Below, piece after piece: positions 1 to 11,018 of a stretch of DNA of 64,000 nucleotides. Position 1 is the first letter of the stretch. Every line of letters begins with the position of its first letter. The translations under genes were made by a program, and so were the position numbers. The notes below the pieces were generated by a model. The model was not told where the DNA came from. It ran no database searches and saw only the letters and a program-made list of their open reading frames with translations. This stretch comes from Anastatus disparis (lineage: Eukaryota > Arthropoda > Insecta > Hymenoptera > Eupelmidae), in NCBI GenBank assembly GCA_017163975.1, contig JAFFSR010000292.1, positions 4,543,501-4,607,500 of the forward strand. Direction: 5' to 3'.

Positions 1-495
1 ACGTATCTTATCTAACTTAACTTACTTATTTTATTCGTAAAATTAAGAGAAAGTTTGATATTTATAAATTTTTTTTTGAGAGAACGATTTGAACATTTAA
101 AGGGTTTATTGCAACATGACAACATGTTAAATTTTCATATGGAATTTTTTGATACAATAATTCCCTTAATATATTTTTTTAAACCTTCATATAGTTTAAA
201 ATTAAATAATAATTTTTTCATGAAAAGTTGTTAATATTATTTAAATTAATTTTACTCATAAAAATTAACGACAAAATTTGAAATTGGAACTATGGCCTTG
301 AGAATTCAATCCTTTCAAATAAATTATCAAATAAGTTTCACAAGGAATTGGAGTATTTATTAAAGTCTACATAAGTGAAAGTAAAATTAATTCTTTTTCT
401 TATTCTTTATGTATACTTTACAACTTTTCTAATATTAGTGACTTTTTTCATGAAAAAAAATGTTTTTGTTAATGAAAGTATTTTAACAACACTTA
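1..495. other. AT-rich intergenic sequence, no gene seen
   Basis: Homopolymer-rich AT sequence on both strands with no open frame of note, no repeat boundary and no RNA gene that I can recognise. It runs up to the left end of the first foldback element. Confidence 0.6.
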
Positions 496-1158
496 CTAGG
501 AGAGTGTCACACCTCCGGATCACGGATTTTGCTCAAACTTCGGGATAAGTTTTCAGATGATAAAATATGGAAAAAGCTAAAGTTATAGTCATAAATACTC
601 AATATTTCCCTAGTTACAGGCAATTAAAGAAAAGCACTAAAAAAGTTACTAGATTTTTAAACGCATATAGTTCTTTAGCGTCGATAGCTACAAGCTTGAA
701 ACTTTTTTAAATTAAAGCTGAGCTCAAATACTTTCAAATTAGTAGTTATAGCATGTAAAAATATTATTTTTTCCTAAAGTTAGAGCGTGATAAACATTGG
801 ACCTGATTTTTCTTTTAAAAACATTAATCAATAATAAAAGCTGAAATTAGATCCAATCCTTATTACGCTCTAACTTTGGGAAAAAATAATATTTTGATAT
901 GCTGTAACTACTGTTTCGAAAGGATTTGAGCTCAGCTTTAATTTAAAAAAAGTTTCAAGCTTGTAGCTATCGACGCTAAAAAACTATATGCGTTTAAAAA
1001 TCTAGTAACTTTTTTAGTGATTTTCTTTAATTGCCTGTAACTAGGGAAATATTGAGTATTTATGACTATAACTTTAGCTTTTTCCATATTTTATCATCTG
1101 AAAACTTATCCCGAAGTTTGAGCAAAATCCGTGATCCGGAGGTGTGACACTCTCCTAG
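496..1158. mobile_element. Foldback MITE (663 bp) with TTA target duplication
   Basis: The two halves are near-perfect reverse complements. The left end CTAGGAGAGTGTCACACCTC is mirrored by the right end, ending CTCTCCTAG, and the arms run inward over 300 bp to a short asymmetric centre near 800-860. The outer bases give the direct repeat TTA at 493-495 and 1159-1161. A 3-bp TTA duplication is typical of PIF/Harbinger-type elements, so a non-autonomous Harbinger-like MITE is the leading guess. No transposase is encoded. Confidence 0.85.
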
Positions 1159-1337
1159 TTAGTAAATGAATAAAAACTTTTGATATATTTGTATATCTAA
1201 AATTTTAATTCTTTTTATTAAATAAAGTTAAAATACTTCAATTTACAAAATCATTTTTTTACAAATATATCGAGAGTTCTTATTTTTTTTATTGTGTGAA
1301 GTTTAAAAATTTACATTTATAAAATTTTTCTAATTAA

Positions 1338-1699
1338 TATGTAACTGTCTTTGTCTAATTGAGCTTTTTGTTATTTACTCAAGTATTAATCTATGTATCT
1401 GCAAATTGAAGGTTGAACGCAATAGGTATTATTATTATAAATATTTATGCACAAGAAAAAAAATTATATCGCATTCTTTTTGAAAAAAGTAAGGTTTAAA
1501 GTAAAAGTTTATATTAATAATATTTTTGCGTTCCTTACTTTTTTCAAAAACAATACGGTAGAATTTTTTTTTCTTATGCATAAATATTCATAATAATAGT
1601 ATCTATTGCGCTCAACATTCAATTTACAGATACATCGATTAATACTTTAGTAAATAACGAAAAACTCAATTAGACAAGGACAACTAATACGGCCTGCTC
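1338..1699. mobile_element. Palindromic MITE, TTAA-type right end
   Basis: The left arm (CTGTCTTTGTCTAATTGAGC from about 1345) and the right arm (ending near 1686 in GCTC..AATTAGACAAGGAC order) are inverted copies around a centre near 1515. The right end reads GGCCTGCTC followed by TTAA (1700-1703). The left end is less conserved, and TTAAT lies at its edge. A partial solo copy of the right arm is found near 14,378-14,447. A TTAA-flanked, piggyBac-mobilised MITE is the best reading, but the left terminus is eroded. Confidence 0.6.
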
Positions 1700-1703
1700 T
1701 TAA

Positions 1704-2301
1704 CCTGCAGGTGACCGACATTTCAGAAAGTAATGTGTGCCGACCTTAAGGTGCCCTAACAGCACAAAACGTTTCAAAAACGTTTTAAAAATGTTTTCTG
1801 GTAAACTTTTATACGTATTTAAAACGTTTTTAAAACGTAAAATATGTCCGCATATTTTAGATTTTCAAGAGTAGTATAACGTTTATGGAACGTTTATGAA
1901 ACATTTTGAAAACGTTCTCTCGGTGAAAACTTATGTTGGGTTATATGTCCAAAAGTTCCTAAAACGTTTTTTAAACGTTTTATTTTATCATTCTAAAAAA
2001 TTATTATATAGAGAAATAAATTATACCGAATAAAACGTTTTTTAAACGTGAAGGAAACGTTTGGATATTTGAGCTTGTGTAAATTTTGATCGAGAAAACG
2101 TTTTATAAACGTTTCTTAAACGTTCCATAAACGTTACATTATTCTTGAGAATCTAAAATATGCGGATATATTTTACGCTTTAAAAACGTTTTAAATACGT
2201 ATTTTCGTTGAAATTTACAAATGTATATAAGTTTACCAGAAAACGTTTCAAAAACGTTTTTGAAACTTTTGCCGATCGACATCACCCCGGCCGCCTGCAG
2301 G
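1704..2301. mobile_element. TTAA-flanked palindromic MITE rich in AACGTTTT motifs
   Basis: The element starts with CCTGCAGG at 1704 and ends with CCTGCAGG at 2301, with TTAA immediately outside both ends (1700-1703 and 2302-2305). Its whole body is a palindrome centred near 2002, made of many AAAACGTTTT-type 8-10-mers that are themselves palindromic. TTAA duplication plus a terminal repeat starting CC fits piggyBac-type mobilisation. No coding potential. Confidence 0.8.
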
Positions 2302-2559
2302 TTAATAATATTCGAATTTTATGTGATTAGTTTTCTTCGGTAAAATTTATTTATGATGAATAAAATTATTTTTGAAAATTATAGAATCGCGAATCATCTT
2401 TAAAAGATTGAATAAATTTTGTTCCGTAATATAAGAATATGATTGACTGAAGTTTTAGATCTGATATTAAAAGCAAAGATTAATAATAATTTATATGATA
2501 TTAACAGAAAAATTATTATTAAAATTCAAACAATTTCAATAATTGAATAAATATATTAA

Positions 2560-2962
2560 CGGCATGTCGGAGCTGCAGCAATCGAGTTTTGCTTTTTTTA
2601 TTTTATCAATATTTTTTTAAATTCATAAATTAAACAAATATAATGACTTGTCCGCACTAAAGCTATATTAATACAATAATTTTTGTTAAAATAAAAAATC
2701 ATTTGGACTTGTTATTTTTATATGAGTTTGGATTGGAAATTAAATATCAAACTGGGCAAACCTAACCTTAAAATACGATACATTGAAAGTTTTTATTATA
2801 ACTTTGTATGTATTATATTTTGGTGGATTTCTTGAGTTGTCTGCACTAGAGTTTAATCTTACAAATTTTTTCTTTGAAGCAAAAAAACTCGATTAAACGC
2901 ATCGTTTATTCATAAGTTAGGATTGGAAATATTATTATAAGGCGGGCAGCTTCGTCATGCTC
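2560..2962 (+). mobile_element. TTAA MITE family 1, copy A
   Basis: A 403-bp element flanked by TTAA (2556-2559 and 2963-2966). Terminal inverted repeats are CGGCATGTCGGAGCTGC on the left and GAGCATGACGAAGCTGC (reverse complement of the right end). Two further copies occur in this window: 41,987-42,389 in opposite orientation with exactly the same length and TTAA flanks, and 59,337-60,298, which carries a nested insertion. The interior is AT-rich and non-coding. The TTAA duplication indicates piggyBac-type transposition. Confidence 0.9.
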
Positions 2963-2966
2963 TTAA

Positions 2967-4320
2967 GGGTATTATTGTGCTAAAAAATTCCATGCAAAAA
3001 TTTACACTCTAAACTTCAAAGAGTAAAAATTGGACAATCAAATGATAAAAAATATAATTTATTATTTTGAATCAGTAAAAAGCGGAGTTTACACTTTCTC
3101 ACAACATCAAACTAAAATTCTACTCTTGTCATAGTGTAAATTTATAATTTACGCTTTTAAAAGAATACAATGCAAATTTAACTCTTTTGAAAAACATTGA
3201 GTTCTAATTTTTACTCTTTGCAAAGTCTTATAAATGATTCATACTTTTAAAAGAGTAAAGCACAAAATTTACTCTTCTGAATATGGTTAGGTTCCATGTT
3301 TTACTTCTTATAAAGTATAATATACCTGTAAAATGTGGAAACGTCATATTTTTTCTTTGATGTATAGGAGTAAATACAATTACAAATTAAATTAAGTAAT
3401 TATTAGTTTTTAATTAATCATTGAAATAAATTATTAGTTATTTTATTAAGGTCTCACAAATTTTATTATTTTATCTAAAATTGAAAATAATGCAAAAGTA
3501 TTCCGAAACATACATTTTGCTTTTAAAATACTTTCTTAATTCAAAAACTTTAAAATACAATAATTTTTTTTATATAATTTGTGTACCCTCACTGTAAGCA
3601 GTTTTAATAAAATAACATTCTTTTCAGTTTTTTAGCTGCGTACATACACTGAAAAAAGTCTTTGGTATTTGATACTATATACCATCGTACCTACAACCAT
3701 TATTTTAGCTAACGAATACTATATTTTATGGGGAAATTAACCATTTAAAATAGTATTTATATTACAGTATACATTGAAATAATTTATAATAAATATTTCT
3801 AAATTTTAAATGTTTCATTTGACTAAATGATTTTGGTCTTTGTAAGTATATTTTCTATTAATCATAATTATGTTATTTTAAACATATGTACAATTATATT
3901 GAAAAGAGTATTAACTATATTTTATAGTTTATCCTACCGTAGAATAAAGTTGTATTCATATAGTACTATATTTTTAGTAAAGTTTTCGATAAAACAGATC
4001 TGGAATACTCTGAGCTGGACGGTAGAAACTTTACGTTCGTCGGAGAGTTACCTTTATGTTTTGACACAACATGAAAAAATAATTTATTGTAATTTTTTAG
4101 CATGTACTTTGGCTGATAGGCTTTTTCATTATAATAAATAGTAAATTTACTATGATACATAGTAAATTTTACTATAGTATATAATCAATTTTTATAAAAT
4201 TTTTACAGTATAATTTAGTATTTATATATAGTATAATTTGCTATTTATACGTTGTAAATTTTTGTATAAAAATTATTATTCATCTAGTGAAAATTGCTAC
4301 CAACCTATTGACCGATTAGT
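2967..4320. other. AT-rich intergenic sequence with short degenerate repeats
   Basis: From about 3,000 to 3,310 a loose motif around TTTACTCTTTTRAA recurs on both strands. From 3,640 to 4,260 there are many short TAGTAAATTTACTATA-like palindromic steps. Two open frames overlap here on opposite strands (3827-4141 + and 3966-4160 -); both look like chance openings in low-complexity DNA. I see no gene. Confidence 0.5.
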
Positions 4321-4656
4321 TTGGCGCGTGCCAGGCAGTCTTCGAAGTTAAACACGCAGTTGACCGTGGTTATAGATAGAGAGCCAAAGCCCAAAGATTT
4401 ATCTGAATTTACTAAGGCTAGATTTTTTATTGTTGGTTACAGTATTTGTGTACAGATACATACTACGGTTAATCAGGTGCAATCAAGAACAGGTGCCTCA
4501 GATGTGTTATCAAAGTTGTCATACCGGATGAAAAAATGTAATGAATTCACTAAGGTTGAAAATTGGTTTGTACGTTCGATACTGATCATAAACAAAGGTA
4601 ATACAGTCTGTCAGCTCCAAGTGGAGGACAAAGCTGGCCAGTCAGTCCAAACGTGA
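4321..4656 (+). CDS. Unrecognised 111-codon open frame
   Basis: This frame is less AT-rich than its surroundings and stays open for 111 codons, but the first codon is TTG rather than ATG. The product has a mixed, protein-like composition with the short string EFTK repeated twice, and no signal peptide, membrane span or motif that I recognise. There is no obvious splice donor at the 3' end. It could be an internal exon, a remnant of an old transposon gene, or chance. I assign no function. Confidence 0.2.
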   Translation: MARARQSSKLNTQLTVVIDREPKPKDLSEFTKARFFIVGYSICVQIHTTVNQVQSRTGASDVLSKLSYRMKKCNEFTKVENWFVRSILIINKGNTVCQLQVEDKAGQSVQT

Positions 4657-5043
4657 GCAGAAAATAATCATGAGCAATCAATTTATTATGCTTGAAATTT
4701 TTTTTGGAAGCTTTAAATATTATACTGATTATGAAAAAAATTTTCAGTCTACCATTTTTAACAGTGTATTCCAGAATTTCAGTAGATGTTAGGGGCATAA
4801 ATAACATTTGTGTTTGTAAAAATTCATGATAATATTCGACTGAAATTAAGAGGACTTAAAAAAGAATTCGTTCGCAAAAATTATGATTTCAAAATTAGTT
4901 ATCACGGTGATTTAAAACACATTTCTTGTAATAATCCATTAGCTGACTGGTTTTTAGGAAATGGTAATGACTTTCTAGGAATGATAAAAATTCAAACGAT
5001 AAAAGATTGAAAAAAATTTTTTTTTAAGTTATTCAAGTACTCC
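4657..5043. other. Intergenic, no gene seen
   Basis: AT-rich sequence between the unrecognised open frame and the small hairpin at 5,044. A 66-codon open frame at 4,810-5,010 has no ATG support and no recognisable content. Confidence 0.4.
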
Positions 5044-5115
5044 CTAGTAGCACACTAACGTTTTTAAAACGTCGAAAATCGTCGCCAACGTTTTTTCGAC
5101 GTTTTGTGCTACTAG
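5044..5115. repeat. 72-bp hairpin element with CTAGTAGCACA ends
   Basis: CCTAGTAGCACA at the left is mirrored by TGTGCTACTAGG at the right. Between them are inverted AACGTTTTTAAAACGTCGAA-type blocks. The motif GCACAAAACGTTT also occurs at the left end of the 1,704-2,301 element, so the two may be related. The hairpin abuts the 3' side of the minus-strand reverse-transcriptase remnant. Confidence 0.7.
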
Positions 5116-6343
5116 GACTTTTTTGTTTTACTAGCATTCAAAGTGAGAGAAATATCAGTAACCCACCCCGACACCGCCTTGGCCGCCTTCTGTAAAATAC
5201 GAATACCCTCATCCACATCAGCATAAGGAACATGTCTATAAATTTGAAGATTATCTGCATGGAGCAAGAGCTCGACGCAACCGAAGTCTAGTGCGTCGCG
5301 TACGTTATTAATGTAAAGGCAAAACAACAGAGGCTCCAGTACCAAACCCTGTGGAACTCCTAGATTGGTTGATAGCCCATTCGATTCCTCTTTTAAATAT
5401 GTGGAAACAATTTGTTTCCTACCTGATAAATAGAAGTTGATCCGCCCGAGTGTAGCCCTGGAAAAACCCATCGATCTAAGCCTCGCAAGAAGTTAGAGGG
5501 AGAGATCGAGTCGAATGCCTTGCTAAAGTCAAAAAGAAGCAGTAACGTGATAAGCTTCCTGTCTAAACCCGATCTTATGTCGTCTGTAAGTTTGAATACA
5601 TCAGTCTGTGTAGAGTGGTACTTTCTAAAACCATTCTGCATAAGATCAAGCAATTTATTAGAAGTGATAAACTCCTGCAACTGGTCATGAGTGATCTTCT
5701 CAAGAACCTTTGAAAGAAAACATAAGATGGCTATAGGCCTAAAATCTTCTGGCGGCTTAGGTGCAGTACACTTTTTCAACAGTATAATACGTGCTTGTTC
5801 CCAAAGGGAAGGAAAGACCCCACCGTGCAAAAGAGGAATTGAACAGAGACACAAAATGTTGGCCAATAAATGATGAAGCTTTAACTATCATACTTTGCGG
5901 GATGCCATTCTCACTACGAGCCTGTGAGGAAAAATGTGAGATTGCAAGAACAACATCATTAAAAATAATTGGTTTGAAGGTAAGCCCACTTTCATTACAT
6001 TGATAAAGAATTTTCAACCGCTCTTCATTATCCTCATGCGGCGAGATCGACACCCCAGCAAAGTGCGCATTTAGCTCATCCGGAATGAATCCATTCAAAT
6101 TTCCTTGAGATCCGGATAGTAGTCCCAGTTCTCTCAACTCCTTCCAGGCATGACCATCTGCAAGAGCACCAAACAGTCTCTTGTGAATGTAGTCTTAGCA
6201 CATTCCGTCTGTTCGTCCACTGTTCTACGCAACCGCAGAAACTCTAAGAGATACTGTGGCTCCTGATCGGACCTCAAGGGGACTCCAATGGATTTACTCC
6301 GGATGACCTCAATGCGCACTTTTCGGGGCGTCAGTCTCGCCAT
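5116..6343 (-). pseudogene. Non-LTR retrotransposon reverse transcriptase, decayed copy (minus strand)
   Basis: Reading from 6343 down, successive frames give a linker region, then the RT fingers with DFRPIAILCFLSKVLEKI, the catalytic strand FDFSKAFDSI, the block NLGVPQG and the palm motif where YADD is expected. Frame breaks occur near 6,137, 5,860-5,760 and 5,470. The YADD box reads HADN, so the second catalytic Asp is lost and the tyrosine changed. The order and the GVPQGxxLxPLLFxLYINNV pattern fit the jockey/CR1-like group of LINEs; the clade is not resolved. The 5' endonuclease and the C-terminus are absent. The copy lies head to head with the plus-strand copy that begins about 30 bp away and is clearly diverged from it. 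It is a dead fragment with no expected function. Confidence 0.85.
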
Positions 6344-6376
6344 ACTATGATAATGTATGTAAGAGAATTCTTTCTC

Positions 6377-8624
6377 AATGTAGTGAAAGTGGCTTTGCCT
6401 TCAAGCCAATTAATGTTAATGATATAGTCCTTGCAATTTTGCATTTTTCATCAGAGGCTTGTAGCGAGGATGGCATCCCGCAGAGCGTGATACTCAAAGC
6501 TTTACCGTTTATCGGAGAACATCTTGTGACTCCGTTCAATTCCTCTTTTGCACGGGGGATCTTCCCTAGCCTTTGGAAGCGTGCACGCATTGTGCCGTTA
6601 AAAAAGTGTCCTGCACCTACATTGCCTAAAGATTTTAGGCCCATAGCAATTTTATGTTTCCTTTCGAAAGTACATTACGACACATAAGATATTTGACTCT
6701 ATGCAGACTGGCTTTAGAAAGCATCACTCAACACAGACTGCCGTACTTAAACTTACAGACGACATGAGATCAGATCTAGATAAGAAAATCGTCACGTTAC
6801 TACTTCTATTTGACTTTACTAAGGCATTCGACACGATTTCGCACTCCAAACTACTTGCGAGGCTGAGATCGATGGGGTTTTCCAGGGCTGCACTAGAGTG
6901 GATTAGCTCCTATTTATCAAATAGGAAACAAATGGTTTCCACGTATTTAAAAGCGGAATCGAATTGGTTAATAACCAATTTAGGAGTTCCGCAAGGAAAC
7001 TCAGTGTGGGGTCCTCTGTTTTTTTGCTTTTACATTAATAATGTACGTGACACGCTCAACTCCGGTTGCGTCGAGCACCTATTGTAAGCGGATGACTTGC
7101 AAATTTATACGCATGCGAGACCTGCAGGTCTCTTATGAGGATGTGAATGAAGGTATTCGTCTTCTACAGAGGGCGGCCAAAGCGGTGTCAGAGTGAGCTG
7201 TCGATGCTTCTCTCACATTAAATGCAAGCTAAACTAAGGTGATCTTTTGACAATAGTTGATTTATTAACGACTTTTATGCTGGTGAGCCAAGGACGATTG
7301 AGCTTCTGGGTGGTGTCGGCGTATCTTTCTTTGATGCCGTTACGAGCCTTGGTATTGTGCTTGACTTTTAGTTATCATGGAAGCCACATATTAATATATT
7401 GACTAAAAAGTTTAATAGAACTACGTACGGCTTACGATTTTTTCGTCGGAATACCACTGAGACTCTGTGCAAACAACTCGCAACCACCCTGCTGTTTCCA
7501 CATCTCGACTACTGCTCAGTAGTGCTGCTTGATACTTCACAGAAGTTGAGAAGACGAATACAAAGACTAAAATTTGATGTGTGAGGTATGTATTAGGCGT
7601 GAGAATGGGCGATCATATTTCTCCTGATAGAGCTGCGCTGGGTTGGCTGCGTACTGATGCGAAGAGACAGTATATAATGGCTGTATTCATGTACACAATC
7701 ATGCACGTGAATACTCCCGAGTATCTAGTGGGTCTCTTCACTAGATATGTACCTAGGGTAGCCACTAGGGGAGAGATTAAGAATTTCGCGGTGCCCTTCA
7801 TGCGTACTGGCAAGGAAAGTATTTGACCTCCAGGAAATGGATTTGGCTGAAACTGCAGGATATGATTCTTTGATGAAAAAAAATGAACCCGTATTTTTTC
7901 TTTTGTGCTAATAGGCGTTATAGACGGAGATATAGACAATTCTTCGAAAATATAGAGCAAAGAAGCGTTTATAAAAATTTAAATAACTAAAAAAACTAAA
8001 ATACATTTTTTACACAAAAATGTATGGGAAATAGAAGAAAGTACAAGTTAAAAGCTTTAATTTAAGTTTTGTTGCATCAAAAAAGATTCTGTAGTTCAAA
8101 AGCTGAGCATAATTGAAAATTACTAGATATTTATTAATATTTTCAGCGTGTAACATACAATCAAATTTTTACGCTATTTCATTAGCATATCTCAATCGGC
8201 TGTAACTTTTGCATCATATGAGATTTTTTAATGCAACGAAGCTTAAATTAAAGCTTTGAAACTTGTACTTTCTTTTATTCTTCATACAATTTTCTGTAAG
8301 AGTTTTAGTTGTTTAGTTATTCAAGTTCTTATAAAGACATCATTTCACTATATTTTCGAAAAAATGACTATATCGTTGTCTCTAGGGCCTTTTTGCACAA
8401 AAGAAAAAATACGGGTTAATTTTTTTCATTAAAAAATCATATCCTGCAGTTGCAGCCAAATCCGTTTCCTGGAGGTCAAATACTCTCCTTGTAAGACTGG
8501 AAGGAATTCTTTTCAAGTTCAAGGTGCGCATTTTTGGAACTCCCTGCCTGCTGATATAACAAATCTTCCATCACTCATCAGGTTGAAGTCGGTTTTGAGG
8601 AGATACTTGCTTGATCTCGAATGA
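6377..8624 (+). pseudogene. Non-LTR retrotransposon RT to C-terminus, decayed copy split by a foldback
   Basis: The copy starts inside the linker before RT, then shows DFRPIAILCFLSKV, a gap, MQTGFRKHHSTQTAVLKLTDD, the catalytic strand FDFTKAFDTI and NLGVPQG. Next comes a stop directly before ADDLQIY, so the YADD box is broken by TAA. The C-terminal region follows in shifted frames: LFPHLDYCSVVL, ALGWLRTDAKRQYI and NTPEYL. At 7,811 it is cut by the palindromic element ending at 8,491. After that the reading resumes with an FKFKVRIFxxSLPADI-like tail, and a stop lies near 8,622-8,624. The C-terminal segments are typical of jockey/CR1-like LINE ORF2 proteins. The 5' endonuclease is missing, as expected from 5' truncation. 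Same family as the minus-strand copy next to it. Confidence 0.85.
7811..8491. mobile_element. Foldback MITE (about 680 bp) inside the LINE remnant
   Basis: CAAGGAAAGTATTTGACCTC at the left is mirrored by GAGGTCAAATACTCTCCTTG at the right. The arms continue inward for about 300 bp (for example TACTTTCTTYTATTCTTCATACA and its complement). The insertion separates two parts of the same LINE C-terminus. The flanks ACTGGCAAGGAA on the left and ACTGGAAGGAAT on the right may be an imperfect target duplication. A half-related copy (AAGCTTAAATTAAAGY.TTAACTTGTACTTTCTTT) lies near 55,085-55,150. Confidence 0.8.
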
Positions 8625-9095
8625 ACTTAATTTTATTTTCTATGTTAATTTATTTATTATGTAACGTCTCGTATATAGGCTTAATGTGTGAGTGTATTTA
8701 TTGGCTGAATGGTTAGTGAGTGAATGTTTTACTTGATTTTATTGTTTTGACTGTGTTTCATGCTATTACATATGCTTATTATTTTATTGCATTATTTATT
8801 AATTTTTATTTTAAAAAATTTTAAATGTTATGACTGATAGATATTGTATGACTGATTTTTAATTTATAGGATTGTTGCGTATATTTTACCATTTTTTGTA
8901 TTAATCTGTGATATTACTTTCTTTTGGTGACTTACTTATGCAATATTATTAGGTTTAGTGATTGAATGTGATATCCTGTGCAATATTTACATTTATATTT
9001 ATACATTTTGTAAGACTTTAAGTGCAATATTTATTTTTATATTTATAAATTGTATTACACGATTTTGAAAATAATATCTATCTATCTATCTATCT
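8625..9095 (+). mobile_element. Probable LINE 3' untranslated tail ending in (TATC)n
   Basis: Non-coding, T-rich sequence directly after the last LINE-like codon, ending in four to five TATC units (about 9,074-9,095). Short tandem repeats at the 3' end are common in jockey/I-type LINEs. A partial second copy of the same tail follows to about 9,250, ending AATAAATGGATATCTATT. Confidence 0.45.
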
Positions 9096-9813
9096 TACTT
9101 ATTTATTGACATATTCAATATTATTAGTTTAAGTTAATTGAGTGTGATATTAACTTTGAGTGCAATATTTATTTTTGTTTTAGCTTTATATGTAATTTTT
9201 ATACTTTGTATTGCACGTTTTTTGTATAATGATATAGAATAAATGGATATCTATTAATTGAATATTTATTAATTGAATTTATAAGCCTTAGATTCATAAA
9301 TCGTAATTTATTTTGAAAATTTACATTTTCTGAATAACATTTTATTGTAGAAAATTTTCTTAATGTGCGTCTAAATTATTATTTACATAACTTTAACATT
9401 TTGTTTGTATTGTTTTATAGTATCTTTTCATCATTATTTTCATTTTCTGAATTTCATCACCATTATTGTAATCTTTATTTATATTAAATAAAAGTTATTT
9501 ACATTTTTCATTTGGAGAAATCATTTTCATTATTGATCCAATTAAATTTTAAAAATCTTCTAATTCAACTGGAAAGCTTACATTAAATATTAAGTGGAAT
9601 TGAATAAAAATACAGTAAGCTTCCAAAAACTTTTCCTCAAGATAACACAACTTCCTGTTCACTTAAATAATATTTTGTAGCATTATTTTCTTGTGCAGAT
9701 GTGTATACAAACATAGGTTTCAATTTATTTTTGCCTTTATGATAAGATTGTAATAAATCTGCATTAGTCTGAAAATGAATTTTATGATTATATTAATAAA
9801 AATTAATCTATAT
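9096..9813. other. AT-rich intergenic, no gene seen
   Basis: After the duplicated LINE-tail sequence (to about 9,250) the DNA is plain AT-rich sequence with no repeat or open frame that I can support. Confidence 0.5.
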
Positions 9814-9821
9814 TAAGTCTT

Positions 9822-10073
9822 GGGGTGTCAGTAACTCATTCGTAGAGCGATGAATTCGTAATCTCGAGGTTCCGAGTCCGAATCCCGCTCTTGATCGACT
9901 AATACAACCACAACTGTACCGTAAAAGTGCAAAAAGCTATAAGAACATACGTATTTTATATGTATGTATGGTCTTTTTCATTTTTATGGCACACTGTACC
10001 TTACATGTGCATTTTTACAAACACACTAATGACCTCTGCAGCTAATATAGAGACGTTAAATAAAAAAATTATA
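9822..10073 (+). mobile_element. tRNA-derived SINE, older copy
   Basis: The head resembles a tRNA: an A-box-like CTCATTCGTAGAGCG, a CGT anticodon-loop segment (TTCGTAATCTCGAGG) and a B-box-like CCGAGTCCGAATCCC. The tail (ACTGTACNTTACATGTGC, ACAAACACACTNA, AGACGTTAAA) matches the younger copy at 61,674-61,877. AAGTCTT occurs on both sides (9,815-9,821 and 10,074-10,080) and is a probable target duplication. This copy carries an extra internal duplication of about 65 bp. The tRNA part lacks a pairable acceptor stem, so it is not a functional tRNA gene. Confidence 0.8.
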
Positions 10074-10080
10074 AAGTCTT

Positions 10081-11018
10081 AACACATTTTTTTAAATTCC
10101 ATGCAGGAAGTTCGAATTCTCGTTTTCCTATTACGTGTTAACAACGTTATAATAATCCAATGTTAAAGCGTGCGCTAAGTAACACAACAAGCGAGAAGCC
10201 GCTTTAACAGATCTTGGGTTTTTATTTGAATAAAATAAAAAACTTCATTTTTTGACATACACGTTTGCATTGAATTAGATACTGACCTAACGTAACCACA
10301 AACTTTAAATATAGATGCAAACGCGAAGAAACGTAAGAAGATGAATTTTAACTTCATAAACATTAATTTCAAAAGCTGTAAAGATGGTTAAAAAAGTTAC
10401 CTCGTTTTATGCAATAGTTTATGATAATAATTGATTAACAATAAATAATTTTTGTTAATAATTTATAAAATTAAATCATCTTCTAATGAATTTCTAAATT
10501 ATGATTTGATTCATGTTATGACTATAACTGGCGATATTCCGTCGAAATAAAACTGAGTTCGTAGCCATAATATCATTAAGGTAGCAACTATTGAATATAT
10601 CATATTATGCCCTCATACCCAATTTTTTCCACCAAGGTAGTTATAATTTAGAATTATCATGAATTACTTATTTATAATTTAGATTTGAACGAACTTTCCG
10701 CACTTGATTGAAAAAATAGTATTAGGCCTAAGTATGGCATGATAATCACACTGTTTTTACATTCATTCAAGTACTATGTATTAAACTATATACTTACTGG
10801 CTTTGTCTTACGACCCCGTTTCTTTTTGCTTTCTCATAGAGAAAGCATTGTATCGATAAAAAAAATTTTTTTCTATTTTTTCATTAATTTGTACATATTT
10901 GAACTCGGTGAGTCGAAAAAAGTGGTTTCCAGAAAATGTCTGTATGTATGTGTGTGTGTGTGTGTGTGTGTGCGTGTGTGTGGATGTATGAATTCAGTTA
11001 GTAAACTGTATCTCGAGA
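10081..11018. other. AT-rich sequence with a (TG)n microsatellite at 10,949-10,980
   Basis: No gene is supported. CTTTCTCATAGAGAAAGCATTG near 10,831 is a small palindrome that also occurs near 51,635 and, in part, near 46,880, so it marks a dispersed repeat that leads into the tandem array at 11,019. The open frame spanning the TG tract (10,739-11,059) is a by-product of the simple repeat. Confidence 0.6.

Noticed and set aside
6343..6377. Twin-priming inversion as explanation for the head-to-head LINE copies
   Set aside because: Both copies contain overlapping RT segments and have diverged, so they are two insertions or an older inverted duplication.
9822..10073. Functional tRNA-Thr gene
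   Set aside because: Acceptor stem does not pair and the sequence continues into a SINE body flanked by a target duplication; the same applies at 61,674.
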